DNA from: ZC4RG35 sp036375695
GTDB lineage: Bacteria > Actinomycetota > Acidimicrobiia > Spongiisociales > ZC4RG35
Assembly: GCA_036375695.1 (NCBI GenBank)
Contig: DASVBU010000004.1
Location: 23,824 to 87,823, forward strand
Reading direction: 5' to 3'
DNA: 64,000 bases
The translations under genes and the position numbers were made by a program. This document shows positions 7,820-16,052 of this stretch, in pieces. Under the pieces are notes generated by a model, which was not told the origin of the DNA, did not search any database, and was given only the letters and a program-made list of their open reading frames with translations. Numbering within the stretch: the stretch's first letter is position 1; each line of letters opens with the position of its first letter.

Positions 7820-8695
7820 GCCCAGCTTCCTCCCCGCCATCTCCTCGATGGCCTTGATCAGGGCGTGGTTCCCCTCGCCACCCAGGCCGCGGCTCTGCAA
7901 CGCCTTGTAGAGCTGGAAGGTCAGGGCCAGACCCGGCATGGGGATCCCGAGACGGTCGGCCGTCTCCAGGGCGATCCGGAGGTCCTTCACCTGGAGGTCG
8001 ATGGTGAAGCCGGGCCGCCAGTCGCGGGCGATCACCTGGGGGCCGCGGTGGGACAACATCCACGATCCGGCGGCGCCACCCTCGATCGCCGACAGCGTCG
8101 TCTGCAGGTCTAGCCCGGCGGCATCGGCGAGGAGGAGCGCCTCGGACACGGCGAGGGCGTTGATCACGACCAGCACCTGGTTGACGGTCTTGGCCATCTG
8201 TCCCGAGCCGGGGGCCTCCCCGACGTGGACCACCGAGTTGGAATAGGCGTCGAGGAACGGCCGCACCCGCTCCAGTGCCTCGGCGGGCCCTCCGGCCATC
8301 ACCGCCAGCGTCCCTCTCTCCGCTCCCTCCGAGCCGCCCGAGACGGGTGCGTCCACCCAGGAGACACCCTTCTCGGCGGCGCGGGCGGCCAGCTCTTCCG
8401 TGGCGACGGGTGAGATCGTCGAGTGGTCGACGATGATCGACCCCGGAGCCATGTCGTGCACCGCTCCATCGGGACCGAAGGTGACCTCCTCGACATCGGG
8501 CGTGTCCGAGACGCAGATGAAGATGACGTCGCATTGCGACCCCAGGTCTGCGGGACTGGTCGCACGCGGGGCGTCGATCCCTTCGCACCTCGAGGTTGTG
8601 CGGTTCCACACCGTCGGGGTGTGGCCGGCGGAGATCAGGTTGGACACCATGCCCCGGCCCATGGTCCCCAGGCCGATGAATCCGAGTCTGACCAT
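7808..8695 (-). CDS. Beta-hydroxyacid dehydrogenase (3-hydroxyisobutyrate dehydrogenase family)
   Basis: This 295-residue NAD(P)-dependent dehydrogenase begins with the dinucleotide-binding motif GFIGLGTMGRGMVSNLISAG. It carries DAPVSGGSEGAERGTLAVMAGG (substrate-binding signature) and GQMAKTVNQVLV with the catalytic Lys. The family includes 3-hydroxyisobutyrate, tartronate semialdehyde and related reductases; the exact substrate is open. Valine degradation would fit the acyl-CoA genes further on. The start at 8695 is chosen because it sits directly before the Rossmann fold; the frame stays open far upstream but that part is a shadow of the divergent gene. Confidence 0.87.
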   Translation of the reverse strand: MVRLGFIGLGTMGRGMVSNLISAGHTPTVWNRTTSRCEGIDAPRATSPADLGSQCDVIFICVSDTPDVEEVTFGPDGAVHDMAPGSIIVDHSTISPVATEELAARAAEKGVSWVDAPVSGGSEGAERGTLAVMAGGPAEALERVRPFLDAYSNSVVHVGEAPGSGQMAKTVNQVLVVINALAVSEALLLADAAGLDLQTTLSAIEGGAAGSWMLSHRGPQVIARDWRPGFTIDLQVKDLRIALETADRLGIPMPGLALTFQLYKALQSRGLGGEGNHALIKAIEEMAGRKLGSAE

Positions 8696-8703
8696 GGCCG
8701 CGC

Positions 8704-8709
8704 ACCATA
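8704..8709 (-). promoter_or_regulatory. -10 element TATGGT for the beta-hydroxyacid dehydrogenase gene
   Basis: On the minus strand TATGGT ends 8 bases before the ATG at 8695. It lies inside the 36-base spacer between two divergent genes, so this promoter and the opposing one must overlap. Confidence 0.4.
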
Positions 8710-8731
8710 CCCGGCTGCCAAACTCTGGGGC

Positions 8732-9946
8732 ATGGCACACGATCGTCTCGACCAGGCCCTGGCCGCCGAGGTGGACGCCCTCCGCACGGCGGGCACCGAC
8801 AAGGGGCGTGAAGCAGTCATCACCGGCGTCATGGCCCCATCGGGCGGGTTCGGTCGGCGGTACCGGCTGGAGGGCACAGACCAGCCGTTCCTGCGGATGA
8901 ACTCCAACAGCTACCTGGGCCTCTCCCACCATCCGGCCGTGCTCGACGCCGAGATCGAGGCGGCGCATCGCTTCGGCGCGGGTCCCGGGGCGGTGCGATT
9001 CATCTCCGGCACCTACCAGACCCACGTCGAGCTGGAGCGTCGTCTCGCCTCGTTCCACTCCCGTCCGGGGGCGGTGGTCTTCTCGTCCGCCTACGCCGCG
9101 GTGGTCTCCACGCTGATGTCGCTGGTGACGGAGGAGACCGCGGTCCTCTCGGACGCCCTCAACCACAACTGCATCATCAACGGCGTCCGCATGTCCCGAC
9201 CGGCATTCCGGGACGTCTTCCCCCACCTCGACTACGACGCACTCGATCGGGCTCTCGCCGGGCTGGAGGGCAAGGTGAAGAGGGTGATCGTGGTCACCGA
9301 CGGCGTGTTCTCGATGCGTGGCGACTACGCCGATCTCGCGGTGATCTCCGGGATCATCGGGCGTCACGATGGCGCGTTCCCCGAGAACGTGATCCTCATG
9401 GTCGACGACTCCCATGGTGTCGGCGCATTCGGTGATGGTGGCCGGGGCACCGAGGCCGTCACCGCCGGGAGCGCCGACGTGCTCGTGGGGACCCTGGGCA
9501 AGGCCTTCGGGGTCAACGGCGGCTACGTGACCGCGTCGGGTGCCGTCACCGACTACATCCGGGAGAAGGGCCCGATGTACGTGTACTCCAACCCGATCAC
9601 CGCCGGCGAGGCCGCGGCGGCCACCCGGGCGCTGGAGATCGTCGACTCGCCCGAGGGGGAGGAGCTTCTCGCCCACCTGGCCGACATGACCGCCAGGTTC
9701 GAACAGGGTCTCGTCGCGGCGGGGTTCGAGACCATTCCCGGGCCCCACCCGGTGGTGCCCCTGATGGTGAGGGACACCGAGCGCACCGGCGCCCTCGTGG
9801 AGCACCTTCGCGCCAACGGGGTGCTGGCGACCGGCCTCAACTACCCGGTGGTGCCCAAAGGGGACGAGGAGATCAGGTTCCAGGTCAACGCGGACCACAC
9901 CGAGGCCGACATCGACTACGTGCTCGAGGTGCTCTCCTCGTTCTGA
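8732..9946 (+). CDS. Glycine C-acetyltransferase / 8-amino-7-oxononanoate synthase family enzyme
   Basis: This 404-residue PLP enzyme of the alpha-oxoamine synthase family condenses an acyl-CoA with an amino acid. Motifs: NSNSYLGLSHHP, the glycine-rich RFISGTYQTHVELERRLASF, the PLP-ring region LMVDDSHGVGAFG and the Schiff-base lysine in GTLGKAFGVNGGYV. It looks closest to Kbl (glycine C-acetyltransferase, threonine degradation). BioF is the main alternative, and no threonine dehydrogenase or other biotin gene is nearby to decide. The ATG at 8732 is used because it precedes the first conserved segment; the open frame upstream is antisense to the dehydrogenase. Confidence 0.85.
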   Translation: MAHDRLDQALAAEVDALRTAGTDKGREAVITGVMAPSGGFGRRYRLEGTDQPFLRMNSNSYLGLSHHPAVLDAEIEAAHRFGAGPGAVRFISGTYQTHVELERRLASFHSRPGAVVFSSAYAAVVSTLMSLVTEETAVLSDALNHNCIINGVRMSRPAFRDVFPHLDYDALDRALAGLEGKVKRVIVVTDGVFSMRGDYADLAVISGIIGRHDGAFPENVILMVDDSHGVGAFGDGGRGTEAVTAGSADVLVGTLGKAFGVNGGYVTASGAVTDYIREKGPMYVYSNPITAGEAAAATRALEIVDSPEGEELLAHLADMTARFEQGLVAAGFETIPGPHPVVPLMVRDTERTGALVEHLRANGVLATGLNYPVVPKGDEEIRFQVNADHTEADIDYVLEVLSSF

Positions 9947-9947
9947 G

Positions 9948-11855
9948 TCACTCCACGACGACCAGGATCGCTCCCGACTCCACCTGGTCGCCGGGCCGAC
10001 AGTGGACCTGGGCCACGGTGCCGGAGTGCGGTGACCGGAGGCTGTGCTCCATCTTCATCGCCTCGATCACCACCAATAGCCGGCCCTCTTCCACCCGATC
10101 GCCTTGCGCGACCGCGACGCGCACGATCTTGCCCGGCATGGGGGCGTGGAGCGACCCCTCGACCTCTTCGATCTCCGGCGGCCGGAACCGCGGTACCTCT
10201 TCGAGGCGGACGCTGCCCGATGCGGAGTCGACCCAGCGCACCGCGCCATAGCGACTCACCTCCCACACGGTCACCTCGCCGCCGACGCGGAGCGAGACAG
10301 AGTCGGGTGACTCGGCGATGACCTCGCCGTCGAAGCCCTCGATCACGACCCCGTCCCGGGTGGTGCGGTAGGAGACGGACCAGTCGTCGTGCTCGCCCGT
10401 GTAGGCGCGGGTCATGGGCGTGGAGGCGGAGTTCCTCCAACCGGCCGGGATGGAGGGCAGCGGGCTCGTGGCCCGCGCCCGGGCGCGGTCGGCGAGGGCG
10501 GCGGCCACCGCGGCGGCATGCTCCTGGTCGCGGTCGAGGAGCGGCCGTGCCAGCTCGGAGGGGTCGTGTCGCTCCAGGAAGGCGGTGTCGGTGTCGCCGG
10601 AGAGGAACTCGGGGTGCTCCAGGATCCCGACCAGCAGCCTCCGGTTGTTCACGGGCCCGTGTACCCGGGCCGTGCGCAAGGCGGCGGCGAGACGGCCGGC
10701 AGCCTCCTCCCGGGTGGCGCCGTGGGCGATGACCTTGGCGATCATCGGGTCGTAGTGGACCGACACGGTGGTCCCCGACTCGACACCGCTGTCGACACGA
10801 ACCCCGGGCGCGAATTCGAACCTCTCGATGACACCGCCGACCGGTAGGAACCCATTGGCCGGGTCCTCGGCGTAGAGCCGCACCTCGATGGCATGTCCTT
10901 CGATGGGCGGGATCTCCGGGACCTGCCCGCCGCGGGCGATCTCGATCTGGGCCCGCACCAGGTCGAGCCCTGTGACCATCTCCGTGACCGGGTGCTCCAC
11001 CTGGAGACGCGTGTTCATCTCCAGGAACCAGAAGTCGTCCCCTTCGAGGAGGAACTCGACCGTTCCTGCCCCTATGTAGGCCACGGCGCGGGCGGCCTCC
11101 ACGGCCGCCTCCGACATGCGGACCCGGAGCTCGTCGTCGACGGCCGGGCTGGGCGCTTCCTCCACGATCTTCTGATGGCGGCGCTGGATGGAGCACTCCC
11201 GCTCGTAGACCGGGACGACGTTGCCGGAGCGGTCGCCGAGCACCTGGACCTCGACGTGACGCGGCCCGGCGAGATAGGTCTCGAAGAGGAGGGTGTCGTC
11301 GCCGAACGAGGCCATGGCCTCGCGACGGGCTGCCTCCACCGCCTCGTCGAGGTCGGTCGGGTGGGCGACGATGCGCATCCCCTTCCCGCCGCCACCTGCG
11401 GACGCCTTGACCAGGACGGGGAAGCGGAGCGACCCGGCCTCCTCGATCGTCAGGGCCGAAGGGAGCACGGGGACACCCCGCTCCTCCATGAGCCGGCGGG
11501 CCGCGACCTTGGAGCCCATGAGGCGGATCGATTCCGGGTCGGGGCCGATCCAGGTCAGCCCGGCGCCGATCACGGCCTGGGCGAAGTCTGCGTTCTCGGA
11601 GAGGAAGCCGTATCCGGGATGGATGGCATCGGCTCCCGAGCTCTTGGCGGCACCCAGGACGGCATCGATGTCGAGATAGGTCTCCGCCGGCGCCACCCCG
11701 GGCAGCTCGATGGCCAGGTCCGCCTCCCGGACGTGGGGCTGGTCCCGGTCGGCCGTGGAGTGGACCGCCACCGTGCCTATGCCCATCTCCCGGCACGTGC
11801 GGAAGATGCGGCGGGCGATCTCGCCGCGGTTGGCCACGAGGATCCTGGTCACCAT
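9948..11855 (-). CDS. Acyl-CoA carboxylase alpha subunit (biotin carboxylase plus biotin carrier)
   Basis: A 635-residue protein that carboxylates its own biotin with ATP and bicarbonate and hands the carboxyl group to the beta subunit. The N-terminal biotin carboxylase shows ILVANRGEIARRIFRTC, HPGYGFLSEN, the ATP-grasp loop KASAGGGGKGMRIV, ERECSIQRRHQKI and EMNTRLQVEHPVTEM. The C-terminus is a biotinyl domain with EAMKMEH. The start ATG at 11855 begins the conserved fold; a longer frame would overlap yjbQ. It sits in one minus-strand run with yjbQ, the beta subunit and a ferredoxin. Substrate is inferred to be methylcrotonyl-CoA or a related branched acyl-CoA from the beta subunit. Confidence 0.93.
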   Translation of the reverse strand: MVTRILVANRGEIARRIFRTCREMGIGTVAVHSTADRDQPHVREADLAIELPGVAPAETYLDIDAVLGAAKSSGADAIHPGYGFLSENADFAQAVIGAGLTWIGPDPESIRLMGSKVAARRLMEERGVPVLPSALTIEEAGSLRFPVLVKASAGGGGKGMRIVAHPTDLDEAVEAARREAMASFGDDTLLFETYLAGPRHVEVQVLGDRSGNVVPVYERECSIQRRHQKIVEEAPSPAVDDELRVRMSEAAVEAARAVAYIGAGTVEFLLEGDDFWFLEMNTRLQVEHPVTEMVTGLDLVRAQIEIARGGQVPEIPPIEGHAIEVRLYAEDPANGFLPVGGVIERFEFAPGVRVDSGVESGTTVSVHYDPMIAKVIAHGATREEAAGRLAAALRTARVHGPVNNRRLLVGILEHPEFLSGDTDTAFLERHDPSELARPLLDRDQEHAAAVAAALADRARARATSPLPSIPAGWRNSASTPMTRAYTGEHDDWSVSYRTTRDGVVIEGFDGEVIAESPDSVSLRVGGEVTVWEVSRYGAVRWVDSASGSVRLEEVPRFRPPEIEEVEGSLHAPMPGKIVRVAVAQGDRVEEGRLLVVIEAMKMEHSLRSPHSGTVAQVHCRPGDQVESGAILVVVE

Positions 11856-11868
11856 CGGGAAAGAGACG

Positions 11869-12282
11869 CTAACCGGGGAGGAAGCTGAAGCGGACCCGGC
11901 GGGTGGGGTTGTCGACATTGGTGTCCACCAGCACCAGCGACTGCCAGGTCCCCAGCGACATCCGGCCCCCGATCACCGGGATGGTGGTGCTCGGCGCGAT
12001 CCACGCCGGAAGCACGTGGTCGCGCCCGTGACCGGGGCTCCCGTGGCGGTGGAGCCACCGCCCCTCCTCGGCCGGGAGGAGCCGGTCGATGGAGTCGAGG
12101 AGGTCACGGTCGCTCCCGGCGCCGGTCTCGACGATCGCCAGACCCGCGGTGGCATGGGGGACGAACACCGACAGGAGGCCGTCTCCCCTGTCGGCTACGA
12201 ACGCCGCCGCATCGTCGGTGATGTCGACGATGGTGCGACGCGAGCCTGTGGTGACGGTGATCTCGACCGAGTCCACGATCAC
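11869..12282 (-). CDS. YjbQ family protein (UPF0047)
   Basis: This 137-residue protein has the UPF0047 pattern: VFVPHATAGLAIVETG near the middle, LPAEEGRWLHRHG, GHGRDHVLPAWIAPS and GTWQSLVLVDTN near the end. Its conserved His and Glu residues form the presumed metal site. Members have been reported to have weak thiamine-phosphate synthase activity, but the physiological role is unsettled. Its ATG overlaps the beta-subunit stop by 4 bases and the alpha-subunit start follows 13 bases after its own stop. The gene is therefore embedded between the two carboxylase subunits, which is worth noting functionally. Confidence 0.88.
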   Translation of the reverse strand: MIVDSVEITVTTGSRRTIVDITDDAAAFVADRGDGLLSVFVPHATAGLAIVETGAGSDRDLLDSIDRLLPAEEGRWLHRHGSPGHGRDHVLPAWIAPSTTIPVIGGRMSLGTWQSLVLVDTNVDNPTRRVRFSFLPG

Positions 12283-13877
12283 ATGCGGAAGACGCCGAAC
12301 CGGTCGGTGCCCTTCACCGTGTTGGAGTGGATGGCCGACAGGGCGATCCCGAGCACCGTGCGGGTGTCGCGGGGGTCGATGAGACCGTCGTCCCGGACCC
12401 GCGAGGTGGAGTAGAGGGCCTGCTCGGTCTCCTCCATCATCGCCACCAGCTCGGCGGTGCGTTGCGCGTCGGCCTCCTCGTCGAAGGGCTCGCCCCGCGA
12501 CTCGGCGGCCTGGCGGGCGACGATCGACATGACCCCGGCCAGCTGCCTCGGGCCCATGACCGCCACCTTGTGCCCGGGGTATCCGAATACGAACCGGGGG
12601 TCGTAGGCCCGTCCCGACATCCCGTAGTTCCCGGCGCCGTAGGAGACCCCCGCCATGATCGAGATGTGGGGCACCTCGGAGTTGGCGACCGCGTTGATCA
12701 TCTTGGCTCCGTCCTTGATGATCCCGGCCTGTTCGTACTGCTTCCCCACCATGTAGCCCGTGGTGTTGTGGATGAAGATGATCGGGGTGTCGTAGCGGTT
12801 GCAGAGTTGGATGAACTCGGTGGTCTTCTGCGCCTCCGCGCCGAAGATCACCCCTTGCTGGTTGGCGATGATCCCCACGGGATATCCGTGGATGAACGCC
12901 CAGCCGTCGAGTATCGAGGTGCCGTAGGTGGCCTTGTACTCCTCGAAGCGTGACCCGTCGACGACCCGGGCGACGATCTCCCGCATGTCGAAGGGGACGC
13001 GCAGGTCGGCGGGTATCACCCCCAGGATCTCGTCGGGGTCGTGGACCGGGTCCTCAGGCTCCCGGGTGGGGCCGTACCCGAGCTTGCGCCAGTTGAAGTG
13101 GGCCACGATGTCGCGGCCGATGCGGATGGCGTCCTCCTCGGTCTCGGCGAAGTAGTCGGAGAGACCGGAGACCCTGGAGTGCATCTCGGCGCCACCGAGC
13201 TCCTCGTCGGTCGACTCCTCGCCCGTGGCCATCTTGACCAGGGGCGGCCCGCCCAGGAAGACCTTGGCCTGCTCCTTGACCATCACCGCGTAGTCACACA
13301 TGGCGGGGAAGTAGGCGCCACCCGCGGTCGAGGAGCCGAAGACGAGCGAGACGGTGGGGACTCCCGCCTTGGAGAGCCGGGTCAGATTGCGGAACCACTT
13401 CCCGCCGACCACGAACACCTCCGCCTGATCGGGGAGGTCGGCGCCGCCGGACTCGACCAGGTTGATCAGCGGCAGCCGGTTCTCCATGGCTATGTCCATT
13501 ATCCGGAGCGACTTGGCCAGGGTGTACCGGTTGAAGACACCCGCCTGGCTGGTGGGGTCGTTGGCGAGGATGGCGCACTCGACCCCGTTGATCACACCGA
13601 TCCCGGTGACGATGTTGGCGCCCAGCGGCTTGTCCGTCCCCCAGGCCGCCAGCGTCGACAGCTCGAGGAAATGGCTGTCGGGGTCGAGGAGCATCTCGAT
13701 CCGCTGCCGCGGCAACAGCTTGCCGCGCTTCAGATGACGCTCGACGTACTTGGGACCGCCGCCCTGGCGGGCCTGCTCCTGCAGCGCCTCCAGCTCGGCG
13801 ATCTTGGCCAGCATCGCCTCGCGGTTGGCCCGGTATTCCTCGGAGCGCGGGTCGAGGCGTGTGGGGAGGACCTGCAT
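12279..13877 (-). CDS. Acyl-CoA carboxylase beta subunit (methylcrotonyl-CoA carboxylase type)
   Basis: This 532-residue carboxyltransferase subunit accepts CO2 from carboxybiotin onto an acyl-CoA. It has both crotonase-like halves: VESGGADLPDQAEVF and GSSTAGGAYFPAMCDYAVMV in the first, IHNTTGYMVGKQYEQAGIIK and SYGAGNYGMSGRAYDPRF in the second. The NTTGYMVG segment and the length fit the methylcrotonyl/geranyl-CoA group better than the propionyl-CoA group, where the equivalent loop differs. That would place the cluster in leucine or isoprenoid-acid breakdown. It overlaps yjbQ by 4 bases and follows the ferredoxin gene by 30. Confidence 0.9.
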   Translation of the reverse strand: MQVLPTRLDPRSEEYRANREAMLAKIAELEALQEQARQGGGPKYVERHLKRGKLLPRQRIEMLLDPDSHFLELSTLAAWGTDKPLGANIVTGIGVINGVECAILANDPTSQAGVFNRYTLAKSLRIMDIAMENRLPLINLVESGGADLPDQAEVFVVGGKWFRNLTRLSKAGVPTVSLVFGSSTAGGAYFPAMCDYAVMVKEQAKVFLGGPPLVKMATGEESTDEELGGAEMHSRVSGLSDYFAETEEDAIRIGRDIVAHFNWRKLGYGPTREPEDPVHDPDEILGVIPADLRVPFDMREIVARVVDGSRFEEYKATYGTSILDGWAFIHGYPVGIIANQQGVIFGAEAQKTTEFIQLCNRYDTPIIFIHNTTGYMVGKQYEQAGIIKDGAKMINAVANSEVPHISIMAGVSYGAGNYGMSGRAYDPRFVFGYPGHKVAVMGPRQLAGVMSIVARQAAESRGEPFDEEADAQRTAELVAMMEETEQALYSTSRVRDDGLIDPRDTRTVLGIALSAIHSNTVKGTDRFGVFRM

Positions 13878-13907
13878 CTCGGGGGAGGCTAGTGGCGCCC
13901 CCTCCGG

Positions 13908-14213
13908 CTAGCCCTGGAAGACGGCTGACTCCTGGTAGGGCTCGATCATGATGCACTCACCGGGGCACTCCTCGGCGGACTCGATGACGTCGTCGATGAG
14001 GCTGTCGGGCACCCGGGCGAGGCCGCGGGCGCCGTCGGGTGCCTGGGTGCCGTCGAAGAGCACGGTTCTGCCGAAGTGCTTGGCCTCTTCCTTGACGATC
14101 CAGAGTCCGTCGTCGCGGCCGGTGAAGACGTCGGGGGTGATCTCCTCGCAGATCCCGTCCCCCGTGCAGAGGTCCTGATCGATCCAGACCATGAGCTTGG
14201 TGGCGTCGGCCAT
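13908..14213 (-). CDS. Single-cluster ferredoxin with a long insertion
   Basis: This 101-residue acidic ferredoxin has Cys16 and Cys22 in DQDLCTGDGICEE and Cys83 and Cys87 in EECPGECI. The CxxxxxC spacing without a Cys at the third position, plus the CP motif, fits a 3Fe-4S ferredoxin of the P450-partner type. The Cys22-Cys83 distance is about 30 residues longer than in the usual ~65-residue protein, because of an insertion around residues 40-65. It heads the minus-strand run that includes the acyl-CoA carboxylase. Its redox partner is not identified. Confidence 0.85.
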   Translation of the reverse strand: MADATKLMVWIDQDLCTGDGICEEITPDVFTGRDDGLWIVKEEAKHFGRTVLFDGTQAPDGARGLARVPDSLIDDVIESAEECPGECIMIEPYQESAVFQG

Positions 14214-14219
14214 GCCTCC

Positions 14220-14225
14220 AACATA
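14220..14225 (-). promoter_or_regulatory. -10 element TATGTT upstream of the ferredoxin gene
   Basis: On the minus strand TATGTT ends 6 bases before the ATG at 14213. A GGAGG run lies between it and the start, too close to act as a normal Shine-Dalgarno sequence on a leaderless transcript. Confidence 0.4.
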
Positions 14226-14269
14226 GAGGTTTCGTCCCTACTTCCCAACTCCCTGTAACAATCCGTGGC

Positions 14270-14719
14270 ATGGAAGAAGTACTGGAGCGTCTGCGGGGGC
14301 TGGTGGGGACCGAGATCGGGGTCAGCGACTGGTGGGAGATCACCCAGGAGCGGGTCAACGCCTTCGCCGATGCCACCGACGACCACCAGTTCATCCACGT
14401 CGATCCCGAGCTGGCGGCGCAGACACCCTTCGGCGGGACCATCGCCCACGGATTCCTCACGCTGTCGATGATCGTCCCGATGCTCGTGCAGATCCCCATC
14501 GACGTCGGATACCCCGTGATGGGGATCAACTACGGGCTCAACAAGGTGCGGTTCCCCGCTCCTGTCCCCGTGGGCTCACGGATCCGGGCGCGCTACACCC
14601 TGGACGGGGTCGAGGAGGTGTCGGGCGGCATCCAACTCACCCGGACGGTGACCGTGGAGATCGAAGGCCAGGAGAAGCCGGCATGCGTGGCGGAGAGCCT
14701 GGTCAGGCTGTACTACTGA
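14270..14719 (+). CDS. MaoC-type (R)-specific enoyl-CoA hydratase/dehydratase
   Basis: A 149-residue single hot-dog-fold hydratase that adds water across a 2-enoyl-CoA. The catalytic segment FADATDDHQFIHVDPELA contains the Asp/His pair and is followed by GGTIAHGFLTLSM, as in (R)-hydratases. VRFPAPVPVGSRIRA marks the CoA-binding strand. It is divergent from the ferredoxin/carboxylase run (56 bases between starts) and lies beside thiolase and CoA-transferase genes, consistent with acyl-CoA catabolism. A TAACAAT stretch 7 bases before the ATG may be its -10. Confidence 0.92.
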   Translation: MEEVLERLRGLVGTEIGVSDWWEITQERVNAFADATDDHQFIHVDPELAAQTPFGGTIAHGFLTLSMIVPMLVQIPIDVGYPVMGINYGLNKVRFPAPVPVGSRIRARYTLDGVEEVSGGIQLTRTVTVEIEGQEKPACVAESLVRLYY

Positions 14720-14720
14720 G

Positions 14721-14748
14721 TACCTGGTACCCGGTACTTGGTACTCGG
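14721..14748. repeat. 7-base-period repeat, copy 1 (four units)
   Basis: Four contiguous heptamers, TACCTGG TACCCGG TACTTGG TACTCGG, directly after the MaoC stop. The same period and the TAC core recur at 28965-28999, 29077-29104 and 40751-40778. All four sit between genes. Confidence 0.75.
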
Positions 14749-14770
14749 TCAGGCCCGCCCACATAGGCTG

Positions 14771-15403
14771 GTGCCGGTGAGACGGGCCTCGCTGCTGGCG
14801 CTCATCGCGTTCTTCCTCGCTTTGCCGGTGGCCGCGCAGACCTGCGTCACCGACCAGGCAATGACACCTTCACAGGTCCTGGAGGCCGGTCTGCGGTCGG
14901 GGGCGCAGGAATACGACCTGGCCTTCGTCGCCGTGGTCGAGTCGGAGGACAAGGCGGAGAACCAACAGTCCGCCCTGGTCGACCTCGTCGGCGTCTATGG
15001 CGAGGCATCGGCGCCGGCCACCGCCACCGTGACCTTCGCCTCGCCGGGCATCGCCGGCGGGTCGATCGAGGAGCTCCAGGTCGGAACGGCCTACTTCATC
15101 CCGGTCGTGGCGACCGGCCCGGACGGCCAGGCCAACTACACCACGTCGTGCGACCCGATCGTGGAGGTGGACGACCCGGAGGACTTCGCGGTCGACCTCG
15201 CAGTGGTGGCCGAGAGCCAGGGGATCGAGTTCTCCCTCCCCGTCCAGACTGGTGGAAGCGGGGGCGCGGGCCTGGTGACCGTGGTGTTCCTGGGCGTCCT
15301 GGGGTTGCTGCTCTACTGGACCCTGCGGATGCGCCAGTCGAGCCGGCGCCGGCTCAGACCGACAGACTCCGACCCCCACCCACCACGAGAACCTCGCCCG
15401 TGA
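14771..15403 (+). CDS. Secreted or membrane-anchored protein of unknown function
   Basis: The 210 residues start with an export signal (MPVRRAS, then LLALIAFFLALPVAAQ) followed by an extracytoplasmic region with two Cys residues. That region contains an apparent beta-rich domain (ATATVTFASPGIAGG, VGTAYFIPVVATGPDGQ). Near the C-terminus is a membrane helix (VVFLGVLGLLLYWTL) and a basic tail of about 25 residues. This is type I topology, with the domain outside the cell. I do not recognise the family. GTG 14771 is used; GTG 14777 is equally possible. The 3' end overlaps the convergent SDR gene by 50 bases, an unusually long overlap for this window. Confidence 0.7.
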   Translation: MPVRRASLLALIAFFLALPVAAQTCVTDQAMTPSQVLEAGLRSGAQEYDLAFVAVVESEDKAENQQSALVDLVGVYGEASAPATATVTFASPGIAGGSIEELQVGTAYFIPVVATGPDGQANYTTSCDPIVEVDDPEDFAVDLAVVAESQGIEFSLPVQTGGSGGAGLVTVVFLGVLGLLLYWTLRMRQSSRRRLRPTDSDPHPPREPRP

Positions 15404-16052
15404 TGTAGCCCGAGAGGGGGCTGAGGAGGAACCAGACGGCGTTGGCCACGTCCTGGGGTGAGCCCATGCGATCCAGGGGGATGGCCGCCACCATCTTCTC
15501 CAGGACGTCCTCGGGGATGGCCATCGCCATCTCGGTCGCGATCAGCCCGGGTGCGACCGCGTTCACCCTGATGTGGGGGGCCAGCGACAGGGACATCGCC
15601 CGGGTCATCCCCACCAGACCGCCCTTGGACATCGTGTAGTTGAACTGGCCGAAGTTGCCCAGATAGGCGCGGGAGGCGGTGTTCACGATCGACCCGCCGT
15701 CTGACATCAGCGGCACCAGCGCCATGGTCAGCCGGTAGGCGGCGCCGAGGTTGACGTCGATCACCTTGCGGAAGTCCTCGTCGGTCATGTTGACGAGGCG
15801 GGCGTCCCGTGTGATCCCGGCATTGTTGACCAGGCCGACGAGCGGGGCGCCGGCATTCTCGACCGCCGACACGACCGCGGTGACTCCCTCGTCGGTGGCC
15901 AGGTCGACCTGGACGGGGACGACACCTTCGAGATCGGCGAGTGCCGGTGACAGGTCCACGGCGACCACCGTCAGATGGTTTGCCTTCAGGGCGTCGACGA
16001 TCGCCAGGCCGATCCCGCCGGCGGCGCCGGTGACGACGACCGCGCCGTTCAC
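15354..16052 (-). CDS. Short-chain dehydrogenase/reductase (FabG-like)
   Basis: A 232-residue NAD(P)-dependent oxidoreductase. The Rossmann motif is VVVTGAAGGIGLAIVDAL, with LVNNAGITRDARL, a catalytic Tyr/Lys pair in FNYTMSKGG, and the C-terminal substrate loop APGLIATEM. It resembles 3-oxoacyl-ACP or 3-hydroxyacyl-CoA reductases; the substrate is unproven, but the thiolase, CoA-transferase and MaoC genes around it favour 3-hydroxyacyl-CoA. Its ATG overlaps the stop of the preceding half-SDR gene by 4 bases, and it is the last gene of the minus-strand run 18799-15354. Confidence 0.9.
   Translation of the reverse strand: MNGAVVVTGAAGGIGLAIVDALKANHLTVVAVDLSPALADLEGVVPVQVDLATDEGVTAVVSAVENAGAPLVGLVNNAGITRDARLVNMTDEDFRKVIDVNLGAAYRLTMALVPLMSDGGSIVNTASRAYLGNFGQFNYTMSKGGLVGMTRAMSLSLAPHIRVNAVAPGLIATEMAMAIPEDVLEKMVAAIPLDRMGSPQDVANAVWFLLSPLSGYITGEVLVVGGGRSLSV

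Noticed and set aside
7808..9898. Very long minus-strand open frame across the dehydrogenase and the Kbl/BioF gene
   Set aside because: Only the part after 8695 matches a protein family; the rest is antisense to the plus-strand PLP enzyme and is a high-GC shadow.
9948..11918. Start of the carboxylase alpha subunit at 11918
   Set aside because: It would overlap the yjbQ coding end by 50 bases and adds Ser/Pro-rich sequence before the conserved ILVANRGE start.
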